64,000 bases of DNA from RDYJ01 sp034931405 (GTDB taxonomy: Bacteria > Cyanobacteriota > Cyanobacteriia > Cyanobacteriales > Nostocaceae): positions 170,082 to 234,081 of the forward strand of contig NZ_JAYGHA010000003.1 of the NCBI RefSeq assembly GCF_034931405.1. Reading direction: 5' to 3'. Below, in pieces: positions 43,096 through 51,742 of this stretch. A model generated the notes under the pieces. That model was not told where the DNA came from and searched no databases. It saw nothing but the letters and a program-made list of their open reading frames with translations. The first letter of the stretch is position 1, and each line of letters opens with the position of its first letter. The translations under genes and the position numbers were made by a program.

Positions 43096-43212
43096 CTAGG
43101 GAGGATCGATGAAAATTAAATCTACTGATTCTGAAGGAATATAATTTTTTAAAACATTAACTGTGTCACCATGAAAGATGATATTTCCTTGCTGTTCATA
43201 ACGTTGAATCAT
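43096..43212 (-). pseudogene. DNA methyltransferase N-terminal fragment (decayed)
   Basis: ATG at 43212 opens 38 codons: MIQRYEQQGNIIFHGDTVNV then LKNYIPSESVDLIFIDPP and a TAG. The order GD-x-x-x-VL, then SVDLIFIDPP, is the start plus catalytic motif IV (DPPY) of beta-class N4/N6 site-specific methyltransferases. The frame stops exactly after DPP, where Y or F should follow, and the rest (about 250 residues with the target recognition and SAM motifs) is missing. It is fused out of frame to the restriction fragment, which implies an internal deletion. Confidence 0.7.
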
Positions 43213-43249
43213 GATTTATGATAATGAGCATCTTGGAAAATGAATTGTA

Positions 43250-43293
43250 ATAATTCAGGGATCAGGTGACACCTGTCACCTGTCACCTGTCAC
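43250..43293. repeat. STRR downstream of guaA
   Basis: Tandem CACCTGT units (caggtgacacctgtcacctg...) on a 7-nt period run to within a base or two of the guaA stop codon. Confidence 0.75.
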
Positions 43294-44916
43294 CTATTCC
43301 CACTCAATAGTTCCGGGTGGTTTAGAGGTAATATCATAAACCACACGGTTAACACCTTTTACCTCATTAACAATGCGTGTGGAAATTCCTTCTAGCACGT
43401 CATAAGGAACACGCGCCCAGTCTGCTGTCATCCCATCTTCACTGGTGACAATCCGTAAAACAATGGGGTAAGCGTAGGTACGTTTATCACCCATTACACC
43501 TACACTCCGAATTGGTAGCAATACAGCAAAAGCTTGCCAATAGTCATGATACAAACCACGCTGATTGATTTCTTGGCGAACAATTAAATCAGCATCGCGT
43601 AAAATATTTAACTTTTCGGCGTTAACTTCACCTAAGATGCGAATTGCTAAACCAGGACCGGGAAAAGGTTGTCTTTGGACAATTTCTTCTGGTAAACCAA
43701 TGGAACGTCCTACTTTACGGACTTCATCTTTAAAGAGTTTCCGCAAGGGTTCTACCAGTTTAAATCTTAAGTCTTTGGGTAAACCACCAACGTTGTGATG
43801 ACTCTTGATTTTTACTGCTACCCGTTCACCGGTTTTGGGATCAACGTTAGTATCAGCAGATTCGATCACATCTGGATAAAGAGTACCTTGAGCTAAATAG
43901 TCAAAGTGACCAAGATTTTTGGATGTTTCCTCAAAGACGCTGATAAATTCATGGCCGATGCGACGACGTTTTTCTTCGGGGTCTGTAATACCGGCAATAG
44001 CATCAATAAAGCGATCGCGTGCATTGACATACTCTACCGGAATATGAAACTGTTCTTTGAACAATTTCAGCAACCTTTCAGGCTCTAATTTCCGCATAAA
44101 GCCTTGGTCGATAAACACACAAGTTAGCTGTTCACCAATAGCTTTATATAGCAAAAATGCCAAGGTTGAAGAATCTACACCCCCAGAAAGTGCTAATAAT
44201 ACCCGTTTATCCCCAACTCTAGCGCGAATTTCCCGAATTGATTCTTCCACAAACGCTGCTGTTGTCCAGGTGGGTTCACAGTCGCAGATGTGGTAAACAA
44301 AGTTACGAATTAATGCTAAACCACCAAGGGAATGAACTACTTCGGGATGGAACTGCACACCATAAAGTTTCTTGTCATGGTCAGCGATCGCCGCACAGGA
44401 AGTATTCTCTGTATGTGCGAGTAATTCAAATCCCGGTGGCATTTTTGTCACTGAGTCACCATGGCTCATCCACATGGTTGTCCCATCTTCGACGTTGGTT
44501 AACAAGTCTGTAGGGTCGTCTATATACAATGATGCTTTACCGTATTCACCGCGTTCGGCTTTGGTGACTTCACCACCCAGCTGGTTGACCATTAGCTGCA
44601 TCCCATAGCATACGCCTAAGATGGGGATGCCCAATTTCCAGATTTCTGGGTCACAATGGGGAGCATGATCGCTATATACTGAATTGGGACCACCAGACAA
44701 AATAATCCCCTTGGGATTGAGTTGGCGTAACTGTTCCGCCGTGGTGCGATAGGAAAGAACTTCGGAATATACTTGAGTCTCGCGGATACGCCGAGCAATT
44801 AGTTCGGAATATTGAGAACCAAAGTCTAAAATAACAATTATTTGGCGATTAAGCTGCCCCAAATTTTCTTGGGTTTGAGGTGCTTGTTCGGTTGGTAGAG
44901 TCACCGCTGTATTCAT
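43294..44916 (-). CDS. guaA: GMP synthase (glutamine-hydrolysing)
   Basis: GuaA amidates XMP to GMP using glutamine and ATP. The 540-residue product has a class I glutamine amidotransferase domain (nucleophile C103 in GVCYGMQ; His/Glu in GVQFHPEV), the ATP-pyrophosphatase domain with P-loop ALSGGVDSSTLAFLL and IKSHHNVGGLP, and the dimerisation domain RQPFPGPGLAIRILGE ending PPGTIEWE. All residues expected are present. Monocistronic; its 3' side holds short tandem repeats and the R-M relic. Confidence 0.97.
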   Translation of the reverse strand: MNTAVTLPTEQAPQTQENLGQLNRQIIVILDFGSQYSELIARRIRETQVYSEVLSYRTTAEQLRQLNPKGIILSGGPNSVYSDHAPHCDPEIWKLGIPILGVCYGMQLMVNQLGGEVTKAERGEYGKASLYIDDPTDLLTNVEDGTTMWMSHGDSVTKMPPGFELLAHTENTSCAAIADHDKKLYGVQFHPEVVHSLGGLALIRNFVYHICDCEPTWTTAAFVEESIREIRARVGDKRVLLALSGGVDSSTLAFLLYKAIGEQLTCVFIDQGFMRKLEPERLLKLFKEQFHIPVEYVNARDRFIDAIAGITDPEEKRRRIGHEFISVFEETSKNLGHFDYLAQGTLYPDVIESADTNVDPKTGERVAVKIKSHHNVGGLPKDLRFKLVEPLRKLFKDEVRKVGRSIGLPEEIVQRQPFPGPGLAIRILGEVNAEKLNILRDADLIVRQEINQRGLYHDYWQAFAVLLPIRSVGVMGDKRTYAYPIVLRIVTSEDGMTADWARVPYDVLEGISTRIVNEVKGVNRVVYDITSKPPGTIEWE

Positions 44917-45223
44917 GATGGCGAGATTATGTCTTTGAGGATAAAAACGTGAATTACCATTTCCGGCTGTTTAGGCTAGTACCGCAGGGCGAAAGTCAAA
45001 AGTCAAAATGAATACAGAGTAAGCATTTCGTAAATTTGAAATGGCTTGGTTTATTTACGTCTTGTTGTACTAGATAATGGTCAAAAAACCTAAATATATA
45101 GACGCAACTGGTGTCGCGTCTGTAGAGCCGATAAATTTGGCTTGGGATTAAAAGCAAAAATCTCTCTAAAGCTGGTACACAAAAAATTATTTATTTGATT
45201 TATTCATGATAATTCATAATAAG
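44917..45223. other. intergenic region upstream of guaA
   Basis: 307 bp between guaA and cbiD (both minus strand). No gene or clear guanine-responsive aptamer was found; near 44990 lies a short tandem (gaaagtcaaaagtcaaaatg). Confidence 0.35.
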
Positions 45224-46339
45224 TTAACATAATTTTCCCATCAACATACAACCAGTTTGACTTTTAACGATAATTTGGCGATCGCGATCAAAGAGAACTG
45301 AACCACAGACGGTTGTTGCTGTCCCTCGGTCGCTATGGCTTTTAATGTATTCTTGAGAGCGAGCATCAATAGTTTCGGCAATGCGGCTATAAACTTGATT
45401 GCTCCAATCACTACCTGTAGAATGATCGAGCGATCGCAGGTGTTGTAATGCTGCTTCGGCTGTGGGGCTGTGAAATACTGCCTCTATATCTGAAGATGGT
45501 AAACCCAACATGGCACAATGGGCGGCTAAAATCTCTCGTCGGCCATCAGCTAAGTGATGATGGGTGTGAAAAATTCCCCCTGCCAATTTCATCAGTTTAC
45601 CGTGATAACCAAACAATAAAATTTCTTTAACCCCTAAAATATCAGCTTCTACTAACAAAGGTCCTAACCAATTGGCAGTTTTCACCAATTGTTGCGGATT
45701 TATCCCTAGTTTTGGCGCTAAATCTAAGCCATTTTCGCCAATACAGAAAACTAAACTTTCAAACCGACGGGCTTTATCTTGTAAGTCGGTGCGAAACGCT
45801 GTTAGTTGATCCGGTGTGCTTAAAGGTTGAGAAATACCTGTTGTTCCTAATAAAGAAAGACCTTCGACGACACCAAAAGCAGCGTTGGAAGTGCGGACAG
45901 CGAGCGATCGCCCTGCTGGTAAAATAATCGTGACTGTGATTTTTTCCCCTGGTGCTAAAAGTCGCTGCAAATTCTCTGTTAACAACTTTTGAGCATAACC
46001 ATAAATTGCTGCTTTCCCTTCCCCATTTAATTGTTTACCAATTCCCTCTCCCCCCTTAATAATTACCGTCTCCCCATCTCCCTCGTACCATGTCACCATT
46101 GCCCAAATTGGTGTATTTTTGGTCAAATCCAGGTTATCACCCGGATCACTGCGGGTAATAGCCAAAGCAGCAGTTTCAGATAATCCTGCTACCTGCTCAA
46201 TGGGTATTTCTGCCATTTGAGCAGGTGAAATTAAATCCACTGAAGTTAACGTCAAGGGTTGATGATGACGTAACCAATGTAAAGCTGCAACAGCCGCAGC
46301 ACAGGCAAAAACAGGTAGTGTGTAGCCAGAACGGGACAT
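45224..46339 (-). CDS. cbiD: cobalt-precorrin-5B (C1)-methyltransferase CbiD
   Basis: CbiD methylates C1 of the corrin ring in the oxygen-independent (early cobalt) cobalamin pathway. The product has GYTLPVFACAAAVAALHWL (shortened), the conserved TRSDPGDNLDLTKNTPIWA, GGEGIGKQLN, VVEGLSLLGTTGI and a C-terminal LFGYHGKLMKLAGGIFHTHH. The frame extends upstream to 46375, but those residues (IPNPQSP) are translated from tandem repeats, so ATG 46339 (MSRSGYTLPV) is chosen. No cobalamin riboswitch could be recognised upstream; a MITE-like element is there instead. Confidence 0.93.
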   Translation of the reverse strand: MSRSGYTLPVFACAAAVAALHWLRHHQPLTLTSVDLISPAQMAEIPIEQVAGLSETAALAITRSDPGDNLDLTKNTPIWAMVTWYEGDGETVIIKGGEGIGKQLNGEGKAAIYGYAQKLLTENLQRLLAPGEKITVTIILPAGRSLAVRTSNAAFGVVEGLSLLGTTGISQPLSTPDQLTAFRTDLQDKARRFESLVFCIGENGLDLAPKLGINPQQLVKTANWLGPLLVEADILGVKEILLFGYHGKLMKLAGGIFHTHHHLADGRREILAAHCAMLGLPSSDIEAVFHSPTAEAALQHLRSLDHSTGSDWSNQVYSRIAETIDARSQEYIKSHSDRGTATTVCGSVLFDRDRQIIVKSQTGCMLMGKLC

Positions 46340-46368
46340 TGGGGATTGGGGATTGGGGATTGGTAAAT
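46340..46368. repeat. STRR at cbiD start
   Basis: Four GGGGATT units with 7-nt period lie immediately before the cbiD ATG. The CbiD frame is open through them. Confidence 0.8.
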
Positions 46369-46380
46369 CTATCACCTATT

Positions 46381-46603
46381 TAGGGTTTGCTGAATAAAAC
46401 TAAAACCGTTTATTAATAAGGGTTTTGCGAATTTTTAGAACAAAAAAGTGCAAGGGTTTGGCAAATTGAGTCTCAAAACAGTTGCATTTTTCCTTGTCGG
46501 ATATAGGAAATTAAGTATATCCAGATGGCTGAAACTGTTCCCTGTTCCCTGTTCCCTGTTCCCTGTTCCCTACCCTCACAGACAACTTTTTCAGCAAGCC
46601 CTA
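46381..46603. mobile_element. MITE-like non-autonomous element
   Basis: The left end TAGGGTTTGCTGAA (46381-46394) and right end TTCAGCAAGCCCTA (46590-46603) are inverted repeats with one mismatch, bounding 223 bp without a transposase. TAGGGCTTGCTGAA-like termini recur on cyanobacterial IS elements as I recall. STRR units (CTGTTCC, about 46535-46570) have expanded inside it. It sits between cbiD and the 100-residue conserved protein. Confidence 0.6.
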
Positions 46604-46604
46604 T

Positions 46605-46907
46605 TTAAACACCGACTTCTGATAACAAAGCTTCCATAGCTTCCCAAGAAATTCCTTGTTGAATATAACGAGGTGATTCAGGATTATAAGGACTAGCTAT
46701 GCGATCAATAGCCACAATTATCGCATGATCTGGGAATACTGGGACATCTGGATCAAAAGCAGTGGGACGCATCAAAGAACTAGAAAAACCCTTGAAAACG
46801 GCAATTTTATCTTGTTCATCTGCAATATTTATGGTCACTATTAGGACTTCTTGAGGTCTTTTGACAGTGTATTGTTCTAGCCGTTTACCAATGAAATTAT
46901 TCATCAA
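46605..46907 (-). CDS. conserved cyanobacterial protein (100 aa)
   Basis: The 100-residue soluble protein starts MMNNFIGKRLEQYTVKRPQE and continues with VLIVTINI, KIAVFKGFSSSLMRPTAFDP and a C-terminal SPRYIQQGISWEAMEALL. I recall the wording from cyanobacteria and plants as an uncharacterised conserved family, but cannot name it with confidence. No catalytic motif or membrane segment is seen. The stop codon is one base from the MITE end. Start at either of two tandem ATGs (46907 or 46904). Function unknown. Confidence 0.8.
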   Translation of the reverse strand: MMNNFIGKRLEQYTVKRPQEVLIVTINIADEQDKIAVFKGFSSSLMRPTAFDPDVPVFPDHAIIVAIDRIASPYNPESPRYIQQGISWEAMEALLSEVGV

Positions 46908-47015
46908 GATAATACTGTAAAAGTTAGTTGAGTATTTGCATTACTAACATTAACTAGACAATTCAACGATATACTTTATCTTTTTTTTAGTAAGCATTAG
47001 CTGAATGCTAATTTT

Positions 47016-47606
47016 TTATGGTGTGGCTGATCTGCCATGCTTACCTAGTTTCACTAATGCAAAGTACCCTAAATAAACCACATAAATTACCAAGCCAATC
47101 ATACCCAAAAAGCCTAGAAAGGCTGGTTTACTATTATGATGAAAATAGTCTTTAAACATTAATGGTGCTTCCAACCAGACGCTACAGTAAGGGGTTTTCA
47201 GGGAATTTTCTGAGAAAGCACAACCCAAGAAAGGTGCAAAGCTAATTACACCTAAAATGGAATAAATAGTTATAGCCCAGCGCCAAGATGTGAAAATCAA
47301 TTTTAAAGGACTTTTGGGTTGATAATCAATTTCATCGTTGATATCAATCCAGAACCATAGAGAAATTGGAATCAGGATACGAGCAATTAAACCAGAGATA
47401 AAACTGACTGCCAAGCCGCCAATCATTAAGTAAACTGTGATGGCCAGTAAACTTGCTACCCGCCAATAAATCATTAGCAAGCGTTGTATCCCTTCTACTT
47501 TTTGTACAAATGCCCAAATGAGGAGAATGATGGGAATAATGAAGGTAAATAATAATGCTAATCTATAATCCATCCAGACGTAGGGGCGAAACCAAACTTG
47601 TGGCAT
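47016..47606 (-). CDS. DUF3177-type membrane protein
   Basis: The 196-residue product has five or so hydrophobic helices: LALLFTFIIPIILLIWAF, VASLLAITVYLMIGGLAV, FISGLIARILIPISLWFWI, WAITIYSILGVISFAPFLG and GFLGMIGLVIYVVYLGYFAL. The WMDYRLA...IIPIILLIWAFV start matches the cyanobacterial/plastid DUF3177 family, as I recall it. A luminal loop contains two cysteines (GCAFSENS and PYCSVW). Function unknown; a thylakoid location is plausible. ATG 47606 is the natural start. Confidence 0.82.
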   Translation of the reverse strand: MPQVWFRPYVWMDYRLALLFTFIIPIILLIWAFVQKVEGIQRLLMIYWRVASLLAITVYLMIGGLAVSFISGLIARILIPISLWFWIDINDEIDYQPKSPLKLIFTSWRWAITIYSILGVISFAPFLGCAFSENSLKTPYCSVWLEAPLMFKDYFHHNSKPAFLGFLGMIGLVIYVVYLGYFALVKLGKHGRSATP

Positions 47607-47754
47607 AGCTTTTGTTAAGTAGGTAGGCGTTAAAATTTATCGTTATGGCAAAGCAAAAGACAATAGGCAAAAGGCAAGAGAATTTCAGGGATTTTACATT
47701 TTGTTACATACCTTGGGTTTTTGGTGTCGACTTACGTAGTTAATAAGTAAATTA

Positions 47755-47783
47755 CCTACGCTTCTCTAACGAGTAAGCGTAGG
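47755..47783. terminator. hairpin downstream of cp12
   Basis: CCTACGCTT (47755-47763) and AAGCGTAGG (47775-47783) make a perfect 9-bp stem with an 11-nt loop, 54 bp beyond the cp12 stop. The sequence family (acgcttctctaacgag) is a dispersed Nostocales repeat, so the terminator role is secondary. Confidence 0.5.
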
Positions 47784-47836
47784 CTTTGTCTCAAATTTTG
47801 TTCAATAGGGTCGAAAAAAAGACAATAGCTCAATTT

Positions 47837-48079
47837 TTAGTCGTCGTAGAGGCGACACTCATCTGCATCTGGGTTATCATCGCAGTATTTTTCTAAAGAA
47901 TTTTTAGGTTTGGTTTGACGCTGGTGGGAAGCTTCCGCTTGCAGTTCTTCGACTGCATCCCAAGCGGCAGCGCATTCTGCGGAGTTGCCACCGGAAATAT
48001 CACAGATATTACGAGCTTGTTCAACTTCTTCTTGAATTTGCTCTTGGATGGTGTTTTCTTTTTCTTGAATGTTGGTCAT
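47837..48079 (-). CDS. cp12: CP12 Calvin-cycle regulator
   Basis: CP12 is an intrinsically disordered protein that, in the dark when oxidised, binds GAPDH and phosphoribulokinase and shuts down the Calvin cycle. The 80-residue product has both cysteine pairs, C26/C36 around the AWD core (AAAWDAVEEL) and C66/C75 in YCDDNPDADECRLYDD. It therefore has the complete GAPDH-binding tail. Plain CP12 without a fused CBS domain. Mostly charged and helical. Confidence 0.95.
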   Translation of the reverse strand: MTNIQEKENTIQEQIQEEVEQARNICDISGGNSAECAAAWDAVEELQAEASHQRQTKPKNSLEKYCDDNPDADECRLYDD

Positions 48080-48480
48080 TGAGGTAATCTCGTTATGTGT
48101 TGTTTATACAGTGTAGAAAAAATTGCGGTTTTTGCTTTATTGTTCGCTTACTATTCTAACCACTGAGTTGTTGAGTTAGACTTCGACCCTGATAATCGAT
48201 CATTAATACAGCAAATTACCACATCCACACTGTGTTCCTCTTTATATTTTAAGATTTTGCGGCTGCATGACTACAGACAAAGAATCATACAATAAATATA
48301 TTTTATATTTAAATTTTAAATAAATTATAGTAGGGAGTAGCTGCCCCATTTAGCTGCTTGAGATGATCAGGGTAATAGTAGGGGGTAGACAAAAGGCTGC
48401 TTGCTGTGTCAACTCTTATAGGATGCAATCCCTGGATAACACAAACTACTAGCCTCAACACAAAGAGAAGTCCAGAAATC
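48080..48480. other. cp12 / FIST divergent intergenic region
   Basis: 400 bp without a definite gene. The FIST frame is open upstream to 48406, but the sequence before 48481 lacks family similarity. AT-rich runs at 48290-48330 may hold promoters for the two divergent genes; no operator can be named. Confidence 0.35.
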
Positions 48481-49689
48481 ATGGCAGACCAAATGCAGTG
48501 GGCAAATGCCCTATCAACCCATCATTCTTTGGAAGCAGCTGTTACAGATGTGGTACAACAAGCTGTTTCATCTTTAACAGCACCTGCGGATTTAGGACTT
48601 GTATTCATTTCCTCTGCTTTTACGAGTGAGTATTCCCGACTTTTACCGCTGCTGGCAGAAAAACTTTCAGTACCTGTGCTAATTGGTTGTAGTGCTGCTG
48701 GTGTGGTGGGTACGAAATCAGAAAGCCAAACTCAAGAAATAGAAGCTGAACCAGCTATCAGTTTAACTTTGGCTCATCTCCCTGGTGTGGATATTCGCGC
48801 TTTTCATCTTCTGGGGGATCAGTTACCTGACTTGGATAGTTCTCCAGATGCTTGGATTGATGTGGTTGGTGTGCCACCATCAGCAGGACCCCAGTTTATT
48901 TTGTTGTCTAGTGCTTTTTCTTCAGGAACGAATGATCTCTTACAGGGTCTAGATTTTGCTTATCCTGGTTCGGTCGTTGTGGGGGGACAGGCTAGTGGTG
49001 GGTTTGTAAGCGATCGCATCGCCCTATTTTGTAATGATCGGCTGTATCGTCAGGGTACGGTGGGTTTGGCTTTGAGTGGTGATATTGTGCTGGAAACCAT
49101 TGTCGCTCAAGGATGCCGACCAATTGGTGAACCATTACAAGTAACTAAAGCTGAACGCAATATTATTTTGGAGTTGGATGAACAAGTTCCTTTGGTGGTG
49201 TTGCGGAATTTGATTAGTAGTCTGAATGATGAGGAAAAGATGCTGGCACAGCATTCTTTGTTTGTGGGGTTAGCAATGAATGAGTTTAAGCTTTCTTTAA
49301 AGCAAGGTGATTTTCTCATTCGCAATTTACTGGGAGTTGATCCGTCCGCTGGGGCGATCGCAATTGGCGATCGCGTGCGTCCAGGACAAAGGTTACAATT
49401 TCATCTGCGTGATGCTCAAGCTTCGGCTGAAGACTTAGAATTTCTCTTACAAGAATATCAAGACCAAAACAGCAATCAATCCTCTCCTTTAGGGGCTTTG
49501 ATGTTTAGCTGTGTGGGACGTGGTGCTGGACTCTACGGTAAACCTAATTTTGATTCCCAGTTATTTAGGAGTTATTTCCATGACATCCCCATGGGAGGCT
49601 GTTTCTGTGGTGGTGAAATCGGTCCTGTGAGTGGCAGAACTTTCCTACACGGCTATACTTCGGTTTTCGCAATTTGCCGAAGAAGGTGA
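48481..49689 (+). CDS. FIST-domain sensory protein
   Basis: About 402 residues of FIST_N plus FIST_C domain. Visible wording includes FISSAFTSEYSRLLPLLAEK, VLIGCSAAGVVG, PGSVVVGGQASGG, LEDDEV-type LELDEQVPLVVLRNLI, FLIRNLLGVDPSAGAIAIGD and the C-terminal MFSCVGRGAGLYG ... IPMGGCFCGGEIGP ... FLHGYTSVFAI. FIST domains bind small ligands, perhaps amino acids, and are usually fused to or near signalling modules; here the protein is free-standing. ATG 48481 (MADQMQWANAL) is chosen over the upstream ATG 48406. The stop adjoins an STRR. Confidence 0.88.
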   Translation: MADQMQWANALSTHHSLEAAVTDVVQQAVSSLTAPADLGLVFISSAFTSEYSRLLPLLAEKLSVPVLIGCSAAGVVGTKSESQTQEIEAEPAISLTLAHLPGVDIRAFHLLGDQLPDLDSSPDAWIDVVGVPPSAGPQFILLSSAFSSGTNDLLQGLDFAYPGSVVVGGQASGGFVSDRIALFCNDRLYRQGTVGLALSGDIVLETIVAQGCRPIGEPLQVTKAERNIILELDEQVPLVVLRNLISSLNDEEKMLAQHSLFVGLAMNEFKLSLKQGDFLIRNLLGVDPSAGAIAIGDRVRPGQRLQFHLRDAQASAEDLEFLLQEYQDQNSNQSSPLGALMFSCVGRGAGLYGKPNFDSQLFRSYFHDIPMGGCFCGGEIGPVSGRTFLHGYTSVFAICRRR

Positions 49690-49785
49690 CAGGTGACAGG
49701 TGACAGTAAAGAGGGAATAGGTTACAGGGAACAGGCGAAATAAACAATTACCAATTACCAATTACCAATTACCAATTAACAATCT
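49688..49785. repeat. STRR block shared with gene ends
   Basis: GGTGACA units (49688-49706) and ACCAATT units (49746-49780), 7-nt period, separate the convergent FIST and phosphodiesterase genes. The second block supplies the last codons of the phosphodiesterase frame. Confidence 0.8.
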
Positions 49786-50871
49786 ACTGTTGTTATCAAT
49801 TGAGGCAGGATGACCAGGATGAGTGGTTGCGCCATATTGTTGGATGTAACGACGAACTTCTAGGGGAAAATCCGGGTAATCCAAGACTCCATCACCATCG
49901 GCTATAGTTGCCCAAAAGTCGCGCAAATCGGGAGCTAGTTGTTGTGCTTGGGCTAATGGTAGGTTTAAGGGTGGTAAGGTGAGTAATTTGATCAGGAAGG
50001 GATAGGAGCGATCGCCCATCCATTGTCGTGATGACTGCTGCAAGTTGGGAAAATCGGGTACTGATTCGACGCGATGCGAAACAATTTGTAACCATTCCCT
50101 ACCTAAATGATCTCGTTCAAATTCTAGGACACGATAAGGATGGGGATAACTGACTAATGAACCAGTGGTAATATCATAGACTCCCTCTGCACAGGCTACA
50201 TCCTGAACGTGCAAATGCCCAGTAAATACTAATCTCACTCCATATTGACGCAGTAATTTTAGAAGTTCTGGTGCATTTTCTAACATATAGCGATTTGCCA
50301 TGGGATGGTCTGATTGATTTGGCAAATGCTCGACTACATTGTGATGGATCATTACTAAAACTAATTCATCCCTAACAGATTCTAGTTCTGTTTCTAACCA
50401 CTGTAGTTGTTGATTATCTAAACGCCCTATCTGTTTACCCTGATCATCAAACGAGTTAGAATTTAAGCCAATCAGCCGGACTCCTGGCAATAGTGGACAA
50501 TTGTAATAAGGTTGCTGTGGGTTTTCATAACCAAACTTGCGGTAATAATGGGGAAAATCGGCAAAAGCGATTGATTGCTCATTGGCCATGAATACGGGAA
50601 CATCATGATTACCAGGAATAACATAAGCCGGAAAAGGTAACTGAGACAACTTTTTTGCCAACCAAGCATGATTTTCTGGTTCACCGTGTTGGGTTAAGTC
50701 TCCGGGAATCAAGAGAAAATCTAAATCAAGTTGTGTTAAATGTTCTAATACACTTTCAAAAGCTGTGATACTGACTTCCACTAGATGAAATCGGCTGGGA
50801 TGATCCCAAATTGTATGGGGTAGGGCAATATGCAAGTCGCTAACTATGGCAAAACGAAAGTTGATATCCAT
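49762..50871 (-). CDS. CpdA-like metallophosphoesterase
   Basis: The 369-residue protein has a calcineurin-like phosphoesterase domain (residues 1-245): IVSDLHIA, IPGDLTQHGEPE, IPGNHDVP, MIHHNVVEHLP and TGHLHVQD, with all dimetal ligands. It resembles 3',5'-cAMP phosphodiesterase CpdA/Icc, but the substrate is unproven. A C-terminal extension of about 110 residues follows. The last seven residues (RLLIGNW) are translated from (ACCAATT) repeats, so the original stop was probably slightly upstream and has been overrun. Diverges from trmB. Confidence 0.9.
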   Translation of the reverse strand: MDINFRFAIVSDLHIALPHTIWDHPSRFHLVEVSITAFESVLEHLTQLDLDFLLIPGDLTQHGEPENHAWLAKKLSQLPFPAYVIPGNHDVPVFMANEQSIAFADFPHYYRKFGYENPQQPYYNCPLLPGVRLIGLNSNSFDDQGKQIGRLDNQQLQWLETELESVRDELVLVMIHHNVVEHLPNQSDHPMANRYMLENAPELLKLLRQYGVRLVFTGHLHVQDVACAEGVYDITTGSLVSYPHPYRVLEFERDHLGREWLQIVSHRVESVPDFPNLQQSSRQWMGDRSYPFLIKLLTLPPLNLPLAQAQQLAPDLRDFWATIADGDGVLDYPDFPLEVRRYIQQYGATTHPGHPASIDNNSRLLIGNW

Positions 50872-51036
50872 TGATTTAAGAAAATGTTAAAACAAAAATG
50901 CAAATACTCTTTTTCTCAAAGTATAACTCTTGCTTCGTCTGACTGCGTAGCATCAGTTAGACTTAATATTTGTATACATTTATGTTTAATATGGTTAAAT
51001 TTTTTTACCTAAATTTTATCTAAAGGAGAGTTTATT

Positions 51037-51678
51037 ATGCCATTAATTCGAGTCCGTCAGCACGTTAACCCACTAGCGAGAAAGTTTCAAAGTCCTGTTG
51101 ATCCCATAGAATGGGAAAAAGTTTATATACAGCCAAATCAACCCCTACATTTAGATATTGGTTGTGCTAGGGGGAGGTTTTTACTACAGATGGCACAAAT
51201 AGAAGCAAACTGGAATTTTTTAGGTTTAGAAATTCGAGAACCTTTAGTTGTGGAGGCTAATAGGTTAAGTTGTGAGTTGGGTTTAACAAATTTGCATTAT
51301 TTATTTTGTAATGCCAACAATTCGTTAGCACCAGTTTTATCTAATTTGCCATCAGGAATTTTACAACGTGTCACCATTCAATTTCCTGATCCTTGGTTTA
51401 AAACTCGTCACGCTAAACGGCGGGTAGTGCAACCGGAATTAGTGACTGAAGTAGCTAATTATTTAGCTGTGGGTGGGGTGGTATTTTTGCAATCTGATCA
51501 AAAATTTATTGCGGTGGAAATGTGCGATCGCTTTAATGAAAATCCAGCATTTGCAAAGATTGGTACAGAGGAATGGTTAGCAGAAAATCCGCTTCTTGTT
51601 CCTACAGAACGGGAAATAGCAACACAAAAAAAAGGTGAACCTGTGTATCGGGCTTTGTTTGCCAAACGACAAAATTAA
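51037..51678 (+). CDS. trmB: tRNA (guanine-N7-)-methyltransferase
   Basis: TrmB methylates N7 of G46 in the variable loop of tRNA. The 213-residue SAM enzyme has LDIGCARGRFLLQMAQ (SAM motif I), FLGLEIREPLV, and the family signature QFPDPWFKTRHAKRRVVQ with the PDPW catalytic motif, then VFLQSDQKFIAVEMCDRF. AAAGGAGAG lies about 9 nt before the ATG. It is 64 bp upstream of the iron permease gene, though there is no obvious functional link. Confidence 0.95.
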   Translation: MPLIRVRQHVNPLARKFQSPVDPIEWEKVYIQPNQPLHLDIGCARGRFLLQMAQIEANWNFLGLEIREPLVVEANRLSCELGLTNLHYLFCNANNSLAPVLSNLPSGILQRVTIQFPDPWFKTRHAKRRVVQPELVTEVANYLAVGGVVFLQSDQKFIAVEMCDRFNENPAFAKIGTEEWLAENPLLVPTEREIATQKKGEPVYRALFAKRQN

Positions 51679-51742
51679 TATATTAAAATAGTAATTTACT
51701 CTCAATTACCAATTATCAACTGATACATTTGAGACATTTACT

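Noticed and set aside
41474..43212. queD-queE as part of a 7-deazaguanine DNA-modification (dpd) island with the neighbouring restriction relic
   Set aside because: No dpdA, dpdB, dpdC or other dpd gene is present, and the restriction relic is out of frame; queuosine synthesis is the simpler reading.
44057..44608. Several + strand frames of 60-90 codons inside guaA
   Set aside because: Antisense shadows of a strongly conserved gene.
46340..46604. Cobalamin riboswitch upstream of cbiD
   Set aside because: No B12-box-like sequence or helix set could be found; the space is a STRR and a MITE-like element.
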